Shown: positions 26,784 through 36,874, numbered from the stretch's first letter. The stretch: DNA of 51,933 nucleotides from an uncultured Sphingomonadaceae bacterium (GCA_947258815.1 CAMYJW010000016.1:1-51933); one strand, 5' to 3'. Notes: a model not told the origin generated them from the letters alone. Program-made: numbers and translations.

Positions 26784-27998
26784 TTGCAAACTGATGGCGC
26801 CTTTACGACAGACAACCTGGCGATTCCGCTGGCGCGATGGGCGGACCGGCAGTTGTGCGATCTCACTGCCATAGCGCCATCTCCACGTATCGCCGCGCTT
26901 AACGGCACCACCCTGCTTGGCGAACGCGGCTCCGCCGGGCGATTTACGATCAATGGCAAAACGTCGGCAGGGATCGGCGCAAGCCGTCTGCTTCCCACGC
27001 GCGATGGTGGGTGGTTTGCCCTGACGGTCATTCGATCCGAAGATCGCGAAATGCTCCCAGCCCTGTTTTTCGGACAGGATGTGAACATCAGCGACGATGC
27101 CTCAATCGCGGCAGCAGTCGCACGGTGCACATGCGCCGATCTGCTCTCGCGCGGACGCGATCTGGGGCTTACGGTCGCGTCGGCGGACGAAACCCCGGCA
27201 TCGCCACCTGTCGAAATCCTCGCAGACGGACCATATCGCAGCCGCAAGCCCGGCCATCGCCCGCTGGTCATCGATATGTCCGCGATCTGGGCTGGTCCGT
27301 TGGCCGGACATCTGCTCTGGCTTGGTGGCGCACGGGTTCTGAAAATCGAGAGTCTGTCGCGGCCAGACCTTATCCGCCAGCACGACCCGGCAACGTTCGA
27401 TGTTATCAATCAGGGCAAGGCAAGTGTTACCGTCGATCTGGAAAACGATGCCCAGAGATCGCAGCTGATCGCGCTGATCAGGCGTGCGGACTTCGTGATC
27501 GAATCGTCTCGCCCGCGCGCGCTCAAACATCTTGGAATCGACGCCGATGCACTGGTTGAACAAACGCCCGGACTGGTGTGGCTCACGATAACCGGCCATG
27601 GCGCAACCGGCGACGCGGCCAACTGGGCCGGTATCGGCAGCGATTGCAGCGTTGCCGCAGGCCTGAGCCGCGCGCTGGAACGCGCAAGCGGCACAATCGG
27701 ATATGTCGGCGATGCCATTGCCGATCCGCTGACCGGCATCACTGCCGCGCTGGAAGGCTGGAAAACATTCAAGGCAGGAAAGGCCCGGCGTATCGGATTT
27801 TCGATGAGCGCGATCACCGCGCAGGCGCTCTCGCAGGAAATGGCCCGAGGCCCTGAACTGCTGAATGCCGAACTGCGCGCATGGGGCGCTGCAACCGGCC
27901 AGCCCTTCCCGCGCCTCAAGCGCCGCGAGCTGTTTGCGCCGGTCAGGCCACTGGGCGCGGACACTGCGCAATGGATGGGGCAAGGCGCGCCATGTTAA
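26784..27998 (+). CDS. CaiB/BaiF-type CoA-transferase with unusual domain order
   Basis: About 404 residues from a TTG at 26784; no ATG or GTG is available after the marR stop. The canonical CaiB N-terminal half appears only from about residue 155 (PLVIDMSAIWAGPLAGHLLWLGGARVLKIE). The likely catalytic Asp is in IGSDCSVAAGL, followed by GDAIADPLTGITAALEGW. The preceding 150 residues (GGWFALTVIRSEDREMLPAL and DLLSRGRDLGLTV) look like what normally lies at the C-terminus. The order thus looks circularly permuted, or like half of a tandem fusion. Family enzymes move CoA between carboxylic acids. The stop overlaps the amidohydrolase start by 7 nt. Confidence 0.8.
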   Translation: MQTDGAFTTDNLAIPLARWADRQLCDLTAIAPSPRIAALNGTTLLGERGSAGRFTINGKTSAGIGASRLLPTRDGGWFALTVIRSEDREMLPALFFGQDVNISDDASIAAAVARCTCADLLSRGRDLGLTVASADETPASPPVEILADGPYRSRKPGHRPLVIDMSAIWAGPLAGHLLWLGGARVLKIESLSRPDLIRQHDPATFDVINQGKASVTVDLENDAQRSQLIALIRRADFVIESSRPRALKHLGIDADALVEQTPGLVWLTITGHGATGDAANWAGIGSDCSVAAGLSRALERASGTIGYVGDAIADPLTGITAALEGWKTFKAGKARRIGFSMSAITAQALSQEMARGPELLNAELRAWGAATGQPFPRLKRRELFAPVRPLGADTAQWMGQGAPC

Positions 27999-29404
27999 TC
28001 CGCAATTGCGAAATTCTGCGGCGCGGATCAGCCGACGTGCGTATTGCCGAAGGCATGATCGCCGCAATTGGCAGAATCGCCCCCGCGCCGGACGAACGGT
28101 TGATCGACGCTGCGGGCGGGGCCTTGCTCCCCGGTCTGCATGACCATCATGTTCATCTCGCGGGGCTGGCTGTGCGCGGTGCCTCTGTCTGGTGCGGCCC
28201 GCCAGACGTTACCGATGCCGATATGCTCGCCAGCCGGTTGGCCATGCCCGGAACCGGATGGATTCGCGCCATCGGCTTTCACGAAAGCATCCTTGGCGCG
28301 CTGCCGGACGCTGAGGCGCTTGATCGGATCGTTCCCGACCGTCCGTTGCGGATGCAGCATCGTTCGGGGCGTATGTGGCTGTTTAACACCTATGCGCTAA
28401 ACGATCTGCTGTCGCGGGCCGATCCGCCGCCGGGTCTTGAACGCGCGGGATCGCGTTTTACCGGCAGACTGTTCGATGACGACCGCTGGCTTCGCACCGC
28501 GCTCAACAGCCAGCCGCCCGATTTCGGGGAGGTTTCCATTGAACTTGCACGCATGGGCATCACCGGCATCACCGATATGTCGCCGCACAACGATCCGTCC
28601 ATCGCGCGCCACTTCGCCGCGCAAATCGGTTGCGGAGCGCTCACCCAATCCTGTGTTCTCGCCGGCGCGCTGTCGCTGGCCGATGCAAGGCCCGAAGGCT
28701 GGACGCATGGCCCCGCCAAGCTTCACCTGCATGAAAACGCGCTGCCTGACTATTCCGATACGGTGCAGTTCATTGCCACTGCCCACGATCAGAATCGCGC
28801 GGCAGCCATCCACTGCGTGACCGAAACCGAGCTGGTTTTTGCGCTGAGCGCGCTGGCGGACAGCGGAACGATAGCGGGGGACCGCATCGAGCACGCCTCG
28901 GTGACCACACCCGAACTGACAGAGCACATCGCAAGGCTGGGGCTGGCAGTCTGCGCGCAGCCGCATTTCGTTTCCGAACGCGGCGATCGCTATCTCGCCG
29001 ATGTTGAGCCGCGCTATCACCGCGATCTCTATCGGCTGCGGACCTTTCTGGATGCGGGCATCGTGCTCGCCGGAGGAAGCGACGCCCCGTTTGGCAGCGT
29101 CGATCCATGGGAAGCGATGGCGGCCGCGGTTTCGCGAAAAACCGCATCGGACAAGGTTATCGGCGCGGACGAAGCGCTTGATGCCGATCAGGCGCTCGCG
29201 CTGTTCCTCGCCGATCCGCATGATCTGTCCCGCCAGCGACGGATAGACGTGGGTAGACCTGCGGATCTGTGCCTGCTCGACCGGCCGTGGCGCGAAGCGA
29301 AACACCGCCTGAAATCCGAAGATGTCATCGCCACGATCGCGTCAGGCCGGTTGATCCACTATCGCATCGATCAACCCCCAGGAGAGCGCCTGTCTGGCCG
29401 ATAG
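27992..29404 (+). CDS. amidohydrolase family protein (YtcJ-like)
   Basis: A 470-residue metal-dependent hydrolase. The beta-sandwich N-terminus MLIRNCEILRRG leads to the metal motif GLHDHHVHLAG. AIHCVTETE, GDRIEHASV and LAGGSDAPFGSVDPWEAM supply the later His and Asp ligands, and the sandwich closes with IDVGRPADLCLLD. The layout matches Amidohydro_3. The ATG at 27992 lies inside the end of the CoA-transferase gene, so they are coupled. Its 3' end overlaps the convergent enoyl-CoA hydratase gene by 63 nt. The substrate is probably an amide or cyclic compound feeding a CoA-ester pathway; this is inference. Confidence 0.87.
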   Translation: MLIRNCEILRRGSADVRIAEGMIAAIGRIAPAPDERLIDAAGGALLPGLHDHHVHLAGLAVRGASVWCGPPDVTDADMLASRLAMPGTGWIRAIGFHESILGALPDAEALDRIVPDRPLRMQHRSGRMWLFNTYALNDLLSRADPPPGLERAGSRFTGRLFDDDRWLRTALNSQPPDFGEVSIELARMGITGITDMSPHNDPSIARHFAAQIGCGALTQSCVLAGALSLADARPEGWTHGPAKLHLHENALPDYSDTVQFIATAHDQNRAAAIHCVTETELVFALSALADSGTIAGDRIEHASVTTPELTEHIARLGLAVCAQPHFVSERGDRYLADVEPRYHRDLYRLRTFLDAGIVLAGGSDAPFGSVDPWEAMAAAVSRKTASDKVIGADEALDADQALALFLADPHDLSRQRRIDVGRPADLCLLDRPWREAKHRLKSEDVIATIASGRLIHYRIDQPPGERLSGR

Positions 29405-30304
29405 ACGCTTTCCCGAAAGGATCATCAATGCTGCGCGCTGTCTGCCGATCCGGCGCACCAGCGAAACACAGCCGCCCGCGCCGGGCAGAATGCCCATCGC
29501 CAGTTCCGGCAACTGATACCAGCTGTTTGGAGTTCCCGTGATCCGATGCGCGAATGCCGCAATTTCCAGCCCGGCACCGATGCATGCGCCTGCAATGTGA
29601 ACGTCCAGCCGGTCCGCACAGCCCAGCACCGCGTTCGCCGGCAATGTCCTGCTGCGGATCGCATGGGCGCGCGCGGGATCGCCGGTCGTGCCGAATTCAG
29701 TCGTATCGGCGCCCAGACTGAACGCCTTGCCCCGCGCCCTCAGCGAAACGGTTTTGATCGTCTGGTCTAGCGAAGCAAGCGTGAACGCCTCGCGCAATCC
29801 ATCGCGCATCGTCCGGTCAATCGCATTGCCCGCCTCAGGCCGATTGAGCATGATGACAAGCGCGGCGCCGTCGCGTTCCAGATCAATGCGGCCCGGCTTC
29901 TCCGGGTGCGCCTGATCACCCGCTTGTCGCGCTTGCCAGCGATGATGCTCCGCGCTGCCCTGCAGCATGCCATAGGCCATCGATTCGGCAACAAGCCCCG
30001 CTTCGGGAGATAACTCGGGCAGTATTCGCAAAAGTTGCACGATGGCGGCTGCCGCGTTGGGCATCGCGTCCACCTGCGAAGCTATGATTTCCGCAGCGAC
30101 CGGCGCTTCGACGACGGCATCGAGCTTCGAGGCAAGCGGATTTTCGGCATCGCCGATCCCGATCACCGGGCATGGAGGCAGCGCGATATTCATGTCTGGG
30201 GTCGGGACGGTGCGGTCCAGATCGACGAAGGCAAGCGGCGCTTCCCATTGCGGCGCGCCTGACCACAGCCGCTCGGCATCGACAGTAAAATCGCTGACCC
30301 TCAT
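29342..30304 (-). CDS. enoyl-CoA hydratase/isomerase family protein with N-terminal extension
   Basis: A 320-residue crotonase-fold protein. The fold starts only around residue 124 (DLERDGAALVIMLNRPEAGNAID). It contains the oxyanion-hole strands KAFSLGADTTEFG and HIAGACIGAGLEIAAFA, then ELAMGILPGAGGCVSLVRRIG and a typical helix SGKRLSARQALSWGLIDAIV. The first ~120 residues form an extension not usual in this superfamily. The ATG at 30304 is the likely start; longer versions run into cysQ. The 3' ends of this gene and the amidohydrolase overlap on opposite strands. It may share a pathway with the CoA-transferase and amidohydrolase, and it is 61 nt downstream of cysQ. Confidence 0.85.
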   Translation of the reverse strand: MRVSDFTVDAERLWSGAPQWEAPLAFVDLDRTVPTPDMNIALPPCPVIGIGDAENPLASKLDAVVEAPVAAEIIASQVDAMPNAAAAIVQLLRILPELSPEAGLVAESMAYGMLQGSAEHHRWQARQAGDQAHPEKPGRIDLERDGAALVIMLNRPEAGNAIDRTMRDGLREAFTLASLDQTIKTVSLRARGKAFSLGADTTEFGTTGDPARAHAIRSRTLPANAVLGCADRLDVHIAGACIGAGLEIAAFAHRITGTPNSWYQLPELAMGILPGAGGCVSLVRRIGRQRAALMILSGKRLSARQALSWGLIDAIVDQPA

Positions 30305-30365
30305 CGCCCGAGTATGACCGAGCACACCACAACTGCAATGCCCCGTGTGAAAGTCCGCGCCGAAT

Positions 30366-31103
30366 TCAGGCGAGCGCGGCGACTTCCGCCAGAATGCGCT
30401 GGGCATGTTCCTTTCGGCAGATGAGCAGATCGGGCAGATACGTGTCGCTCTGGTTGTACACCAGCGGGCTGCCATCAATGCGCGAGGCATGAAGGCCGTG
30501 CCCTATCGCAACCGCGGCCGGCGCGCAGCTATCCCATTCATACTGACCGCCCGAGTGCAGATAGATATCCGCTTCGCCGCGAATGATAGACATTGCCTTT
30601 GCGCCCGCCGACCCCATCGGAACCAGCTCTGCCCCCAGTTTCTCAGCCACTTGCGTGGCTTCGCTTGCGGGACGGGTGCGGCTGACGACCATCCGCAGCG
30701 TTTCCGGCGCGGGCGGCACCTCAACCGGCTGGTCCGAGCGCAGCACCATATCGAGGCCGGGCAACGCCACCGCGCCCGTTACAGGCACCCCATCAACAGC
30801 AATGCCAACGTGGACCGCCCAGTCGGTGCGCGCTTCGCCATATTCGCGCGTGCCGTCCACCGGATCGACGATCCAGACCGTGCTTTTCGACAGGCGCTCG
30901 TCGGTATCCTTGCTCTCTTCCGAAAGCAGACCATCTTCGGGGCGCTGCTGTTTCAGCGCATGAACAAGGAACTGATTGGCTGTCTGATCGCCCGCCTTGC
31001 CCAGCGATTTGCCTTCGAACATGCCCGAATCGCGCACCTGAATCAGGATTTTGCCCGCAACATCGGCAAGGTGAGCGGCAAGATCGGCATCGTTCATACT
31101 CAT
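30366..31103 (-). CDS. cysQ: 3'(2'),5'-bisphosphate nucleotidase
   Basis: A 245-residue member of the inositol-monophosphatase superfamily that hydrolyses PAP formed during sulfate assimilation. The metal-binding motifs are [19 protein letters not shown] and the C-terminal [16 protein letters not shown]. It overlaps cysNC by four bases and lies in the cysD-cysNC-cysQ order, which supports this assignment over inositol monophosphatase. A second Met two codons in is an alternative start. Confidence 0.94.
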   Translation of the reverse strand: MSMNDADLAAHLADVAGKILIQVRDSGMFEGKSLGKAGDQTANQFLVHALKQQRPEDGLLSEESKDTDERLSKSTVWIVDPVDGTREYGEARTDWAVHVGIAVDGVPVTGAVALPGLDMVLRSDQPVEVPPAPETLRMVVSRTRPASEATQVAEKLGAELVPMGSAGAKAMSIIRGEADIYLHSGGQYEWDSCAPAAVAIGHGLHASRIDGSPLVYNQSDTYLPDLLICRKEHAQRILAEVAALA

Positions 31104-33043
31104 TGCACATCACCCATCAGCGTATCGACAATCAGCGTTGCGGCATCTTCCGGGCTCATCGTGGTCGTATCGATGCGGATTTCCGGCTCCTCGGGCGCTT
31201 CATAAGGGCTGTCGATCCCGGTGAAGTTCTTCAGTTCACCAGACCGCGCCTTCTTGTAGAGCCCTTTGACATCGCGCTCTTCGGCAACGGCAAGCGGCGT
31301 GTCGATGAACACTTCATAAAACTCACCCTCCGGCAGCATCGCACGCACCATTTCCCGTTCGGCGCGGAATGGCGAGATAAACGCGGTGACGACGATCAGC
31401 CCGGCATCGGTCATCAGTTTGGAAACTTCACCCACGCGCCGGATATTCTCGATCCGGTCCGCCTCGGTAAAGCCCAGATCCTTGTTCAGGCCATGACGGA
31501 CATTGTCGCCATCGAGCAGGAACGTATGCCGGTTCATCCGGTGCAGCTTCTTCTCCACAAGATTGGCGATCGTCGATTTGCCGGAACCGGACAATCCGGT
31601 GAACCACAGCACCGCCGGGGTCTGGTTCTTGAGATCGGCGTGCTGCTTGCGGCCAATGTCTATCGCCTGCCAGTGCACGTTCTGCGCGCGGCGCAGGCTG
31701 AAGTGCAGCATGCCCGCCGCAACCGTGGCGTTGGTCATCTTGTCGATCAGGATAAATCCGCCCAGAGACCGGTTGTCGGCATAGGCTTCAAACACGATCG
31801 ACTTGTCGGTCGAAATCTCGGCAACACCGATTTCATTCAGCTCAAGCGTTTTCGCAGCAAGCTGATCCAGCGTGTTGACATCAATTTTATATTTCGGCTG
31901 CTGCACCGTCACCGAAACCATTTGCGAACCCAGTTTCAGCCAGTAGCCCCGGCCAACCTGCAACGCCTCGTCATTCATCCAGACCAGCGTCGATTCGAAC
32001 TGGTCCGACACTTCGGGCGGCGCATCCGCAGCCGCAATCACATCGCCGCGCGAGCAATCGATCTCGTCATCGAAACAGATCGTGACGGACTGGCCGGCGA
32101 CCGCCTCATCAAGATCGCCATCCATGGTAACGACTTTGGAAACCGTACTGGTCTTGCCCGAAGGCAACACTCTCACCTTGTCACCGGGCTTTACCGAACC
32201 CGTAGCGATCAGACCGGAAAAGCCCCGGAAATCAAGGTTCGGGCGGTTGACCCACTGAACCGCCATGCGGAACGGCTTTTCCTGATTGACCGAGCTGAGC
32301 ACCTCTACCGTTTCGAGATGCTGGACCAGCGTCGGCCCGTCATACCATGGTGTATTTTCCGAAAGGCTGGTGATGTTATCGCCCTTGAAGCCCGAAATCG
32401 GCATGGGAACGAAATGTTCGATCCCGATTTCGCTGGCGAATGTCCGGTAATCGGCAACAATGTGCTCGTATGTGGACTGGTCATAATCAACCAGATCCAT
32501 CTTGTTTACCGCCAGCACGATGTTGCGAATACCGATCAGGTGCGCAAGAAAACTGTGCCGCCGCGTCTGCGTGAGCACGCCCTTGCGCGCATCGATCAGA
32601 ATCACGGCAAGATCGGCTGTAGACGCTCCGGTGACCATGTTGCGGGTATATTGTTCGTGCCCCGGCGTATCGGCGACGATGAACTTGCGCTTTTCTGTTC
32701 CGAAAAAGCGATAGGCAACGTCGATGGTGATGCCCTGCTCGCGCTCTGCAGCCAGGCCATCGACCAGCAGCGCGAAATCAATATCCTGACCTTGCGTGCC
32801 GACCTTTTTCGAATCGTCTTCCAGCGCGGCAAGCTGATCTTCGAAGATCATCTTCGAATCATACAGCAACCGGCCGATCAGCGTGGACTTGCCATCATCG
32901 ACACTGCCACAGGTGATAAAGCGCAGCATCGTCTTATGCTGGTGCTGATCGAGATAGGCATCGATATCCTGCGCGATCAGATCATCGACGACATATTTGG
33001 CATCGCCCGAGGGGGTGGCCGAGGAGGTGTTCGTATCGGTCAT
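31100..33043 (-). CDS. cysNC: bifunctional sulfate adenylyltransferase subunit 1/adenylylsulfate kinase
   Basis: A 647-residue fusion of CysN and CysC. The N-terminal GTPase half (residues ~37-450) has the P-loop [18 protein letters not shown], the [14 protein letters not shown] switch, and [10 protein letters not shown]. The C-terminal APS kinase half (from ~460) has its own P-loop [14 protein letters not shown], then [17 protein letters not shown] and [10 protein letters not shown]. It activates sulfate to APS with CysD and then phosphorylates it to PAPS. It overlaps cysD by one base and cysQ by four, all on the minus strand. Confidence 0.97.
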   Translation of the reverse strand: MTDTNTSSATPSGDAKYVVDDLIAQDIDAYLDQHQHKTMLRFITCGSVDDGKSTLIGRLLYDSKMIFEDQLAALEDDSKKVGTQGQDIDFALLVDGLAAEREQGITIDVAYRFFGTEKRKFIVADTPGHEQYTRNMVTGASTADLAVILIDARKGVLTQTRRHSFLAHLIGIRNIVLAVNKMDLVDYDQSTYEHIVADYRTFASEIGIEHFVPMPISGFKGDNITSLSENTPWYDGPTLVQHLETVEVLSSVNQEKPFRMAVQWVNRPNLDFRGFSGLIATGSVKPGDKVRVLPSGKTSTVSKVVTMDGDLDEAVAGQSVTICFDDEIDCSRGDVIAAADAPPEVSDQFESTLVWMNDEALQVGRGYWLKLGSQMVSVTVQQPKYKIDVNTLDQLAAKTLELNEIGVAEISTDKSIVFEAYADNRSLGGFILIDKMTNATVAAGMLHFSLRRAQNVHWQAIDIGRKQHADLKNQTPAVLWFTGLSGSGKSTIANLVEKKLHRMNRHTFLLDGDNVRHGLNKDLGFTEADRIENIRRVGEVSKLMTDAGLIVVTAFISPFRAEREMVRAMLPEGEFYEVFIDTPLAVAEERDVKGLYKKARSGELKNFTGIDSPYEAPEEPEIRIDTTTMSPEDAATLIVDTLMGDVQ

Positions 33044-33945
33044 CAGAAGTAGCCCTCCTGCTTTTTCTTCTCCATGCCGGCACCGCCAGCATCCTTGTCT
33101 ATCGCGCGGCCCTGACGTTCCGATGTGGTGGTCAGCAGGGTTTCCTGAATGACTTCGGGCAGAGTTTTCGCGCCGCTTTCAACCGCGCCGGTCAGCGGAT
33201 AACAGCCCAGCGTGCGGAAGCGGACCGAGCGTTCGACGGGTTTTTCTCCGGGTTCCAGCGGGAAGCGATCATCATCGACCATCAGCAACATGCCGTCACG
33301 CTCAACCGTCGGGCGTTTCGCGGCGAAATAGAGTGGAACGATCGGGATGTCGTTCAGGTGGATGTATTGCCACACATCCAGCTCAGTCCAGTTAGAGATC
33401 GGGAACACGCGGATGCTTTCGCCCTTGTTCTTGCGCGCGTTGTAAAGGTTCCACAGTTCGGGCCGCTGGTTCTTGGGGTCCCAGCCATGGCTTGCAGTGC
33501 GGAAAGAGAAAATTCGCTCCTTGGCGCGGCTTTTTTCCTCATCGCGGCGCGCACCGCCGAACGCGGCATCGAAGCCCCATTTATCAAGCGCCTGTTTCAA
33601 ACCCTCGGTCTTCCACATATCGGTGTGCAGCGGGCCGTGATCGAACGGATTGATGCCTTTCGCGCGGGCTTCCTCGTTCTGATAGACAAGCAGTTCCATG
33701 CCGGATTCGGTCGCCATGCGATCGCGCAACTTGTACATTTCCTGAAATTTCCAGGTCGTATCGACATGCAGCAGCGGAAACGGCGGGGGCGACGGATAAA
33801 ATGCCTTGCGCGCCAGATGCAGCATCACCGCGCTGTCCTTGCCCACTGAATACATCATCACCGGATTTTCAGCCTCGGCCACGACTTCGCGGATGATATG
33901 AATGCTTTCTGCCTCAAGCCGTTCGAGGTGGGTCAATGTCTTCAT
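33043..33945 (-). CDS. cysD: sulfate adenylyltransferase subunit 2
   Basis: A 300-residue CysD, the adenylyl-transferring subunit of ATP sulfurylase. The PP-loop is [20 protein letters not shown]; further blocks are [31 protein letters not shown] and [13 protein letters not shown]. The ATG at 33945 gives the family length. An in-frame ATG 24 codons upstream (34017) would add a Cys-rich leader ([10 protein letters not shown]) and starts inside the palindrome at 34010. I treat it as non-coding, but it cannot be ruled out. It is the first gene of cysD-cysNC-cysQ. Confidence 0.96.
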   Translation of the reverse strand: MKTLTHLERLEAESIHIIREVVAEAENPVMMYSVGKDSAVMLHLARKAFYPSPPPFPLLHVDTTWKFQEMYKLRDRMATESGMELLVYQNEEARAKGINPFDHGPLHTDMWKTEGLKQALDKWGFDAAFGGARRDEEKSRAKERIFSFRTASHGWDPKNQRPELWNLYNARKNKGESIRVFPISNWTELDVWQYIHLNDIPIVPLYFAAKRPTVERDGMLLMVDDDRFPLEPGEKPVERSVRFRTLGCYPLTGAVESGAKTLPEVIQETLLTTTSERQGRAIDKDAGGAGMEKKKQEGYF

Positions 33946-34009
33946 CAGCGTGATCCCGTGCTTGTCGTGTTCTGTGCAGCCCGGTTTACAGGGATGACAT
34001 TTCCATAAA

Positions 34010-34025
34010 CCTCCCATATGGGAGG
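34010..34025. promoter_or_regulatory. 16-bp palindrome between cysD and a LuxR-type gene
   Basis: The perfect palindrome CCTCCCATATGGGAGG lies in the divergent region, two bases before the ATG of the LuxR-type gene. It could be an operator for that HTH protein. In RNA it can form a 6-bp stem with an ATAT loop, hiding the only Shine-Dalgarno (GGGAGGG) of the regulator gene. Confidence 0.6.
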
Positions 34026-34027
34026 GT

Positions 34028-35131
34028 ATGGCCCTGACCAGCTCAGACGAGACCGATCTGCTGTTGCCGCTCCACAAAGGCGTGCACGAAGAACCGCGCT
34101 TTGCCACTTTCCTTGCGCGCCTCCAGCGGCGGACCGGCGCAGACCATGTCGGGCTGACCGCGCGCAGAACCGGCGCATCCTCAACGCCAGCAACCACGTT
34201 TTTCGCAGGCGAAGACTTGCGCGGGCAGGCACACCAGCGCGGTATCGACAATCTTGCCACGCTGATCGATTATCAGGGCAACCGGCTGCGACCGGGCCGC
34301 GTGTACAGTGTCGCCGAGTTTACCGATCATGATCCGGCTTACCGTGGACGACGCGCGCAGGGTATCGAACGGCTGGGCATCGCCGATGAGCGGGTCGTGC
34401 GCGTATCCGAGGATCCCGAAATCAGCGCATGGCTGATGCTGGCGCGCCGAAAAACCTGCACTGCGGCTGACAGCGCGCTGCTTTCCAGTCTGGCGCCCTA
34501 TATCGCCGCAATCACGCAAAGCCTGATCGCGACAGATCGCCTGCGAAACGATGCCATCCTTGCCAGCGAGGGGCTGCGCCGCGCCGGAACAGGCTGGATC
34601 GCGTTCGATACACAGGCGCGCATTCTGGCCATCGAGACGGCAACTGCGGCCAGACTGCAGGAACTGGCGGGAATTGTCGCCCAGGTGGGCCATCGCCTGC
34701 AAAACATCCGCGTGGCTGCCAGCCGCATTCTTGATACATCCGCAAGCGAACTGGCCGGGATCGGCGCGCGGCACGCCCGGCCCGTGGTTCTGTCAGAAAG
34801 CCCGCGCATCGAGGCGCTGCTTTCACCCGCCGATGCACACGACCATGCCGTGTCTGGAACAGCCTCGATGATCGCGCTGTGCCGTTTCCCGCGCGCGCGC
34901 TCTGCATCCCGGTCAGTCCACCTTGCCGAGCTGTTCGATCTGCCTGCGCGCGAGGCCCAGCTTGCGATCGCGCTATGCGACGGCCAGTCAATCGCCGAGG
35001 CTGCCCGGACACTGGGGCTGACGCTTGAAACGGCGCGCAACTATTCCAAGCGCCTCTATGCGAAGCTGCATGTGCGCGGACAGGCGGAACTTGTTGGCCG
35101 GGTGCATGAAAGCATCGCTATTCTGGCGTAA
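34028..35131 (+). CDS. LuxR-type HTH transcriptional regulator
   Basis: A 367-residue regulator with a C-terminal GerE-type helix-turn-helix: [29 protein letters not shown], then [22 protein letters not shown] (residues ~300-360). No phospho-receiver or clear autoinducer-binding domain is visible; the N-terminal ~280 residues may be PAS/GAF-like. It is divergent from cysD across a palindrome and converges with cofD, 16 nt apart. The only ribosome-binding sequence almost touches the ATG and lies in the palindrome, so translation may be controlled. Its targets are not known. Confidence 0.87.
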   Translation: MALTSSDETDLLLPLHKGVHEEPRFATFLARLQRRTGADHVGLTARRTGASSTPATTFFAGEDLRGQAHQRGIDNLATLIDYQGNRLRPGRVYSVAEFTDHDPAYRGRRAQGIERLGIADERVVRVSEDPEISAWLMLARRKTCTAADSALLSSLAPYIAAITQSLIATDRLRNDAILASEGLRRAGTGWIAFDTQARILAIETATAARLQELAGIVAQVGHRLQNIRVAASRILDTSASELAGIGARHARPVVLSESPRIEALLSPADAHDHAVSGTASMIALCRFPRARSASRSVHLAELFDLPAREAQLAIALCDGQSIAEAARTLGLTLETARNYSKRLYAKLHVRGQAELVGRVHESIAILA

Positions 35132-35147
35132 CCCGCCAAACGCACGA

Positions 35148-36098
35148 CTATCCCGGCGTTGCTGCGGCAGCCGCAAGCACATCGCGCGCAAGCCGCGCCC
35201 GATCTTCCGGTCCGCGCATCACCGTGTCGCAAACCGTAACCGCAAGCGTTTCGCAACGCAGGTCTTCGGCCTGTTCACCATCCGATGTGTCAATCACGAG
35301 ATGATCGAGCAGACCGCGATAATGTTCGGCAATCGCGGCATTGCCCTGGGGCTTGCCCAGTTCATCCAGAAGTTTCGACAGCGGCCCTTTCAGCGACTTT
35401 CCGCCCACCAGCGGCGAAACCGCGATCACCGGCACGCGGCAATCGGCCAGAGCTTCGCGCAGGCCGCCAAGCGCCAGTATCGGATCGACGCTGAGATAGG
35501 GATTGGACGGGCAGATCACGATTGCCGCCAGGTCTTCGCGATCCAGCGCCTGCCGAAACCCTTCCGATGGCGCTGCGTCCGATACCCCGGCAAACCGGAT
35601 TTCGCGCAACGCCGGCTCGCATTGTTCGGCCACGAAATAGCGCTGAAAATCCATCCAGCCATCGCCGGTCAGAACCTGCGTGCGCACGGGCGCGTCGCTC
35701 ATCGGAACAACCCTGTGCGCGATACCCAGCTCGTTTGTCAGCCGCGCGGTCACGTCCGACAGACTTGCACCTTCGCGCAAACGCCAGCTGCGCGCGATGT
35801 GCATCGCCAGATCGCGATCACCCAGATTGAACCAGTCCGCTTCGCCCAACCGGCCCAGCATCTCCATCGCCTGCCAGCTTTCGTCCGCCACGCCCCAGCC
35901 GCGCTGCACGTCATTCAGCCCGGCGAGCGCGTAGGTGACCGAATCGATATCCGGGCAGATCGTCAGGCCAAGATGTTCAAAATCATCCGCGGTATTCACC
36001 GCGATCGTCAGCCGTTCGGGAGAAAGCACCTGAGCGAGCCCGGCAGCAAGTTTGGCGCCGCCCACCCCCCCCGACAATGCCAGTATGTGTTCGCCCAA
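35148..36098 (-). CDS. cofD: 2-phospho-L-lactate transferase (F420 biosynthesis)
   Basis: A 316-residue CofD/FbiA. It joins the phospho-acid moiety, activated by CofC, to the deazaflavin FO, giving F420-0 or its dehydro form. Visible are ILALSGGVGGAKLAAGL, VNTADDFEHLGLTICPDIDSVTY, NDVQRGWGVADESW, WFNLGDRDLAMH, and VICPSNPYLSVDPILAL. I prefer the TTG at 36098 (GEHILALSGG), which follows GGGAAAGGG and gives the family length. An ATG at 36179 would add 27 residues of no family character. It is divergent from npdG-cofC. No FO synthase or CofE gene is in the window. Confidence 0.93.
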   Translation of the reverse strand: MGEHILALSGGVGGAKLAAGLAQVLSPERLTIAVNTADDFEHLGLTICPDIDSVTYALAGLNDVQRGWGVADESWQAMEMLGRLGEADWFNLGDRDLAMHIARSWRLREGASLSDVTARLTNELGIAHRVVPMSDAPVRTQVLTGDGWMDFQRYFVAEQCEPALREIRFAGVSDAAPSEGFRQALDREDLAAIVICPSNPYLSVDPILALGGLREALADCRVPVIAVSPLVGGKSLKGPLSKLLDELGKPQGNAAIAEHYRGLLDHLVIDTSDGEQAEDLRCETLAVTVCDTVMRGPEDRARLARDVLAAAAATPG

Positions 36099-36211
36099 CG
36101 CACGCCCTTTCCCATTGACCAGCCGACAAATCGGTTTGCCTCTTGGTTCGACGCGGCTATCGGCATTGCAGCACAACACGCAACAAAGAATTTCAAGAAG
36201 AAGGACAGCTC

Positions 36212-36874
36212 ATGGCTTCAATCGCGGTAATCGGCGGCACCGGCGCGCTGGGCAAAGGCATCGCGCGCAGGCTTGCCAAAGCAGGGCATGCCGTCACCAT
36301 CGGCTCGCGCTCTGCGGAAAAGGCGCAAAGCGTGGCGGAAGAGATGGCGAAGGACGTCGGCGAACTGGGCTTTGCCGCCAATGAAGACGCAGCCGCCGGC
36401 AAGGATATCGTTATCGTTACCGTGCCTTATGCTTCGCAGGCTGACACGCTGGCGCTTATCCGTGACAAAGTCGGCGATGCGGTAATCGTCGATACCACGG
36501 TGCCGTTGGTGCCTCCCAAAGTCATGCGCGTGCAGCTTCCCGATGCCGGATGCGCGGCGCTGGAAGCCAAGGCACTGCTGGGCGAAGATGTGCGGTTCGT
36601 GACCGCATTTCACAATGTCTCCGCGCACCTGCTGGACAGCGACGATCCGGTCGATTGCGACATTCTGGTGTTCAGCGACGATATCGAAGCGCGCAAGACC
36701 ATCGTCGATCTGTGCCCCGGCATGGGTTTGCGCGGCCTTTCCGGCGGCTCGCTCAACAATTCGGCCGCCGCCGAGGCGCTGACCTCGATCCTGATCTACA
36801 TGAACAAGACGTACAAGGCAGACGGCGCAGGCATCCGCTTCACCAACCTGGCGGATGCACCGGCAATTCCGTGA
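36212..36874 (+). CDS. npdG: NADPH-dependent F420 reductase
   Basis: A 220-residue F420:NADP oxidoreductase. It has the Rossmann motif IAVIGGTGALGKGIARRL, then VTIGSRSAEKA for NADP phosphate binding, DIVIVTVPYASQ and VIVDTTVPLVPP. The C-terminal part is LSGGSLNNSAAAEALTSILIYMN. It passes hydride between NADPH and F420. The ATG at 36212 follows AAGAAGAAGGA. Its stop overlaps the GTG start of cofC (GTGA), tying supply of the cofactor to its reduction. The upstream open frame to 36143 is antisense to the cofD start. Confidence 0.94.
   Translation: MASIAVIGGTGALGKGIARRLAKAGHAVTIGSRSAEKAQSVAEEMAKDVGELGFAANEDAAAGKDIVIVTVPYASQADTLALIRDKVGDAVIVDTTVPLVPPKVMRVQLPDAGCAALEAKALLGEDVRFVTAFHNVSAHLLDSDDPVDCDILVFSDDIEARKTIVDLCPGMGLRGLSGGSLNNSAAAEALTSILIYMNKTYKADGAGIRFTNLADAPAIP

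Noticed and set aside
31103..33052. 649-codon plus-strand frame
   Set aside because: It exactly mirrors cysNC, whose two P-loops and motifs are unmistakable. The shadow is Arg/His-rich and has no ribosome-binding site.
36099..36179. N-terminal extension of cofD from an ATG at 36179
   Set aside because: The added residues do not resemble the family and no ribosome-binding site precedes that ATG. The TTG at 36098 fits better.
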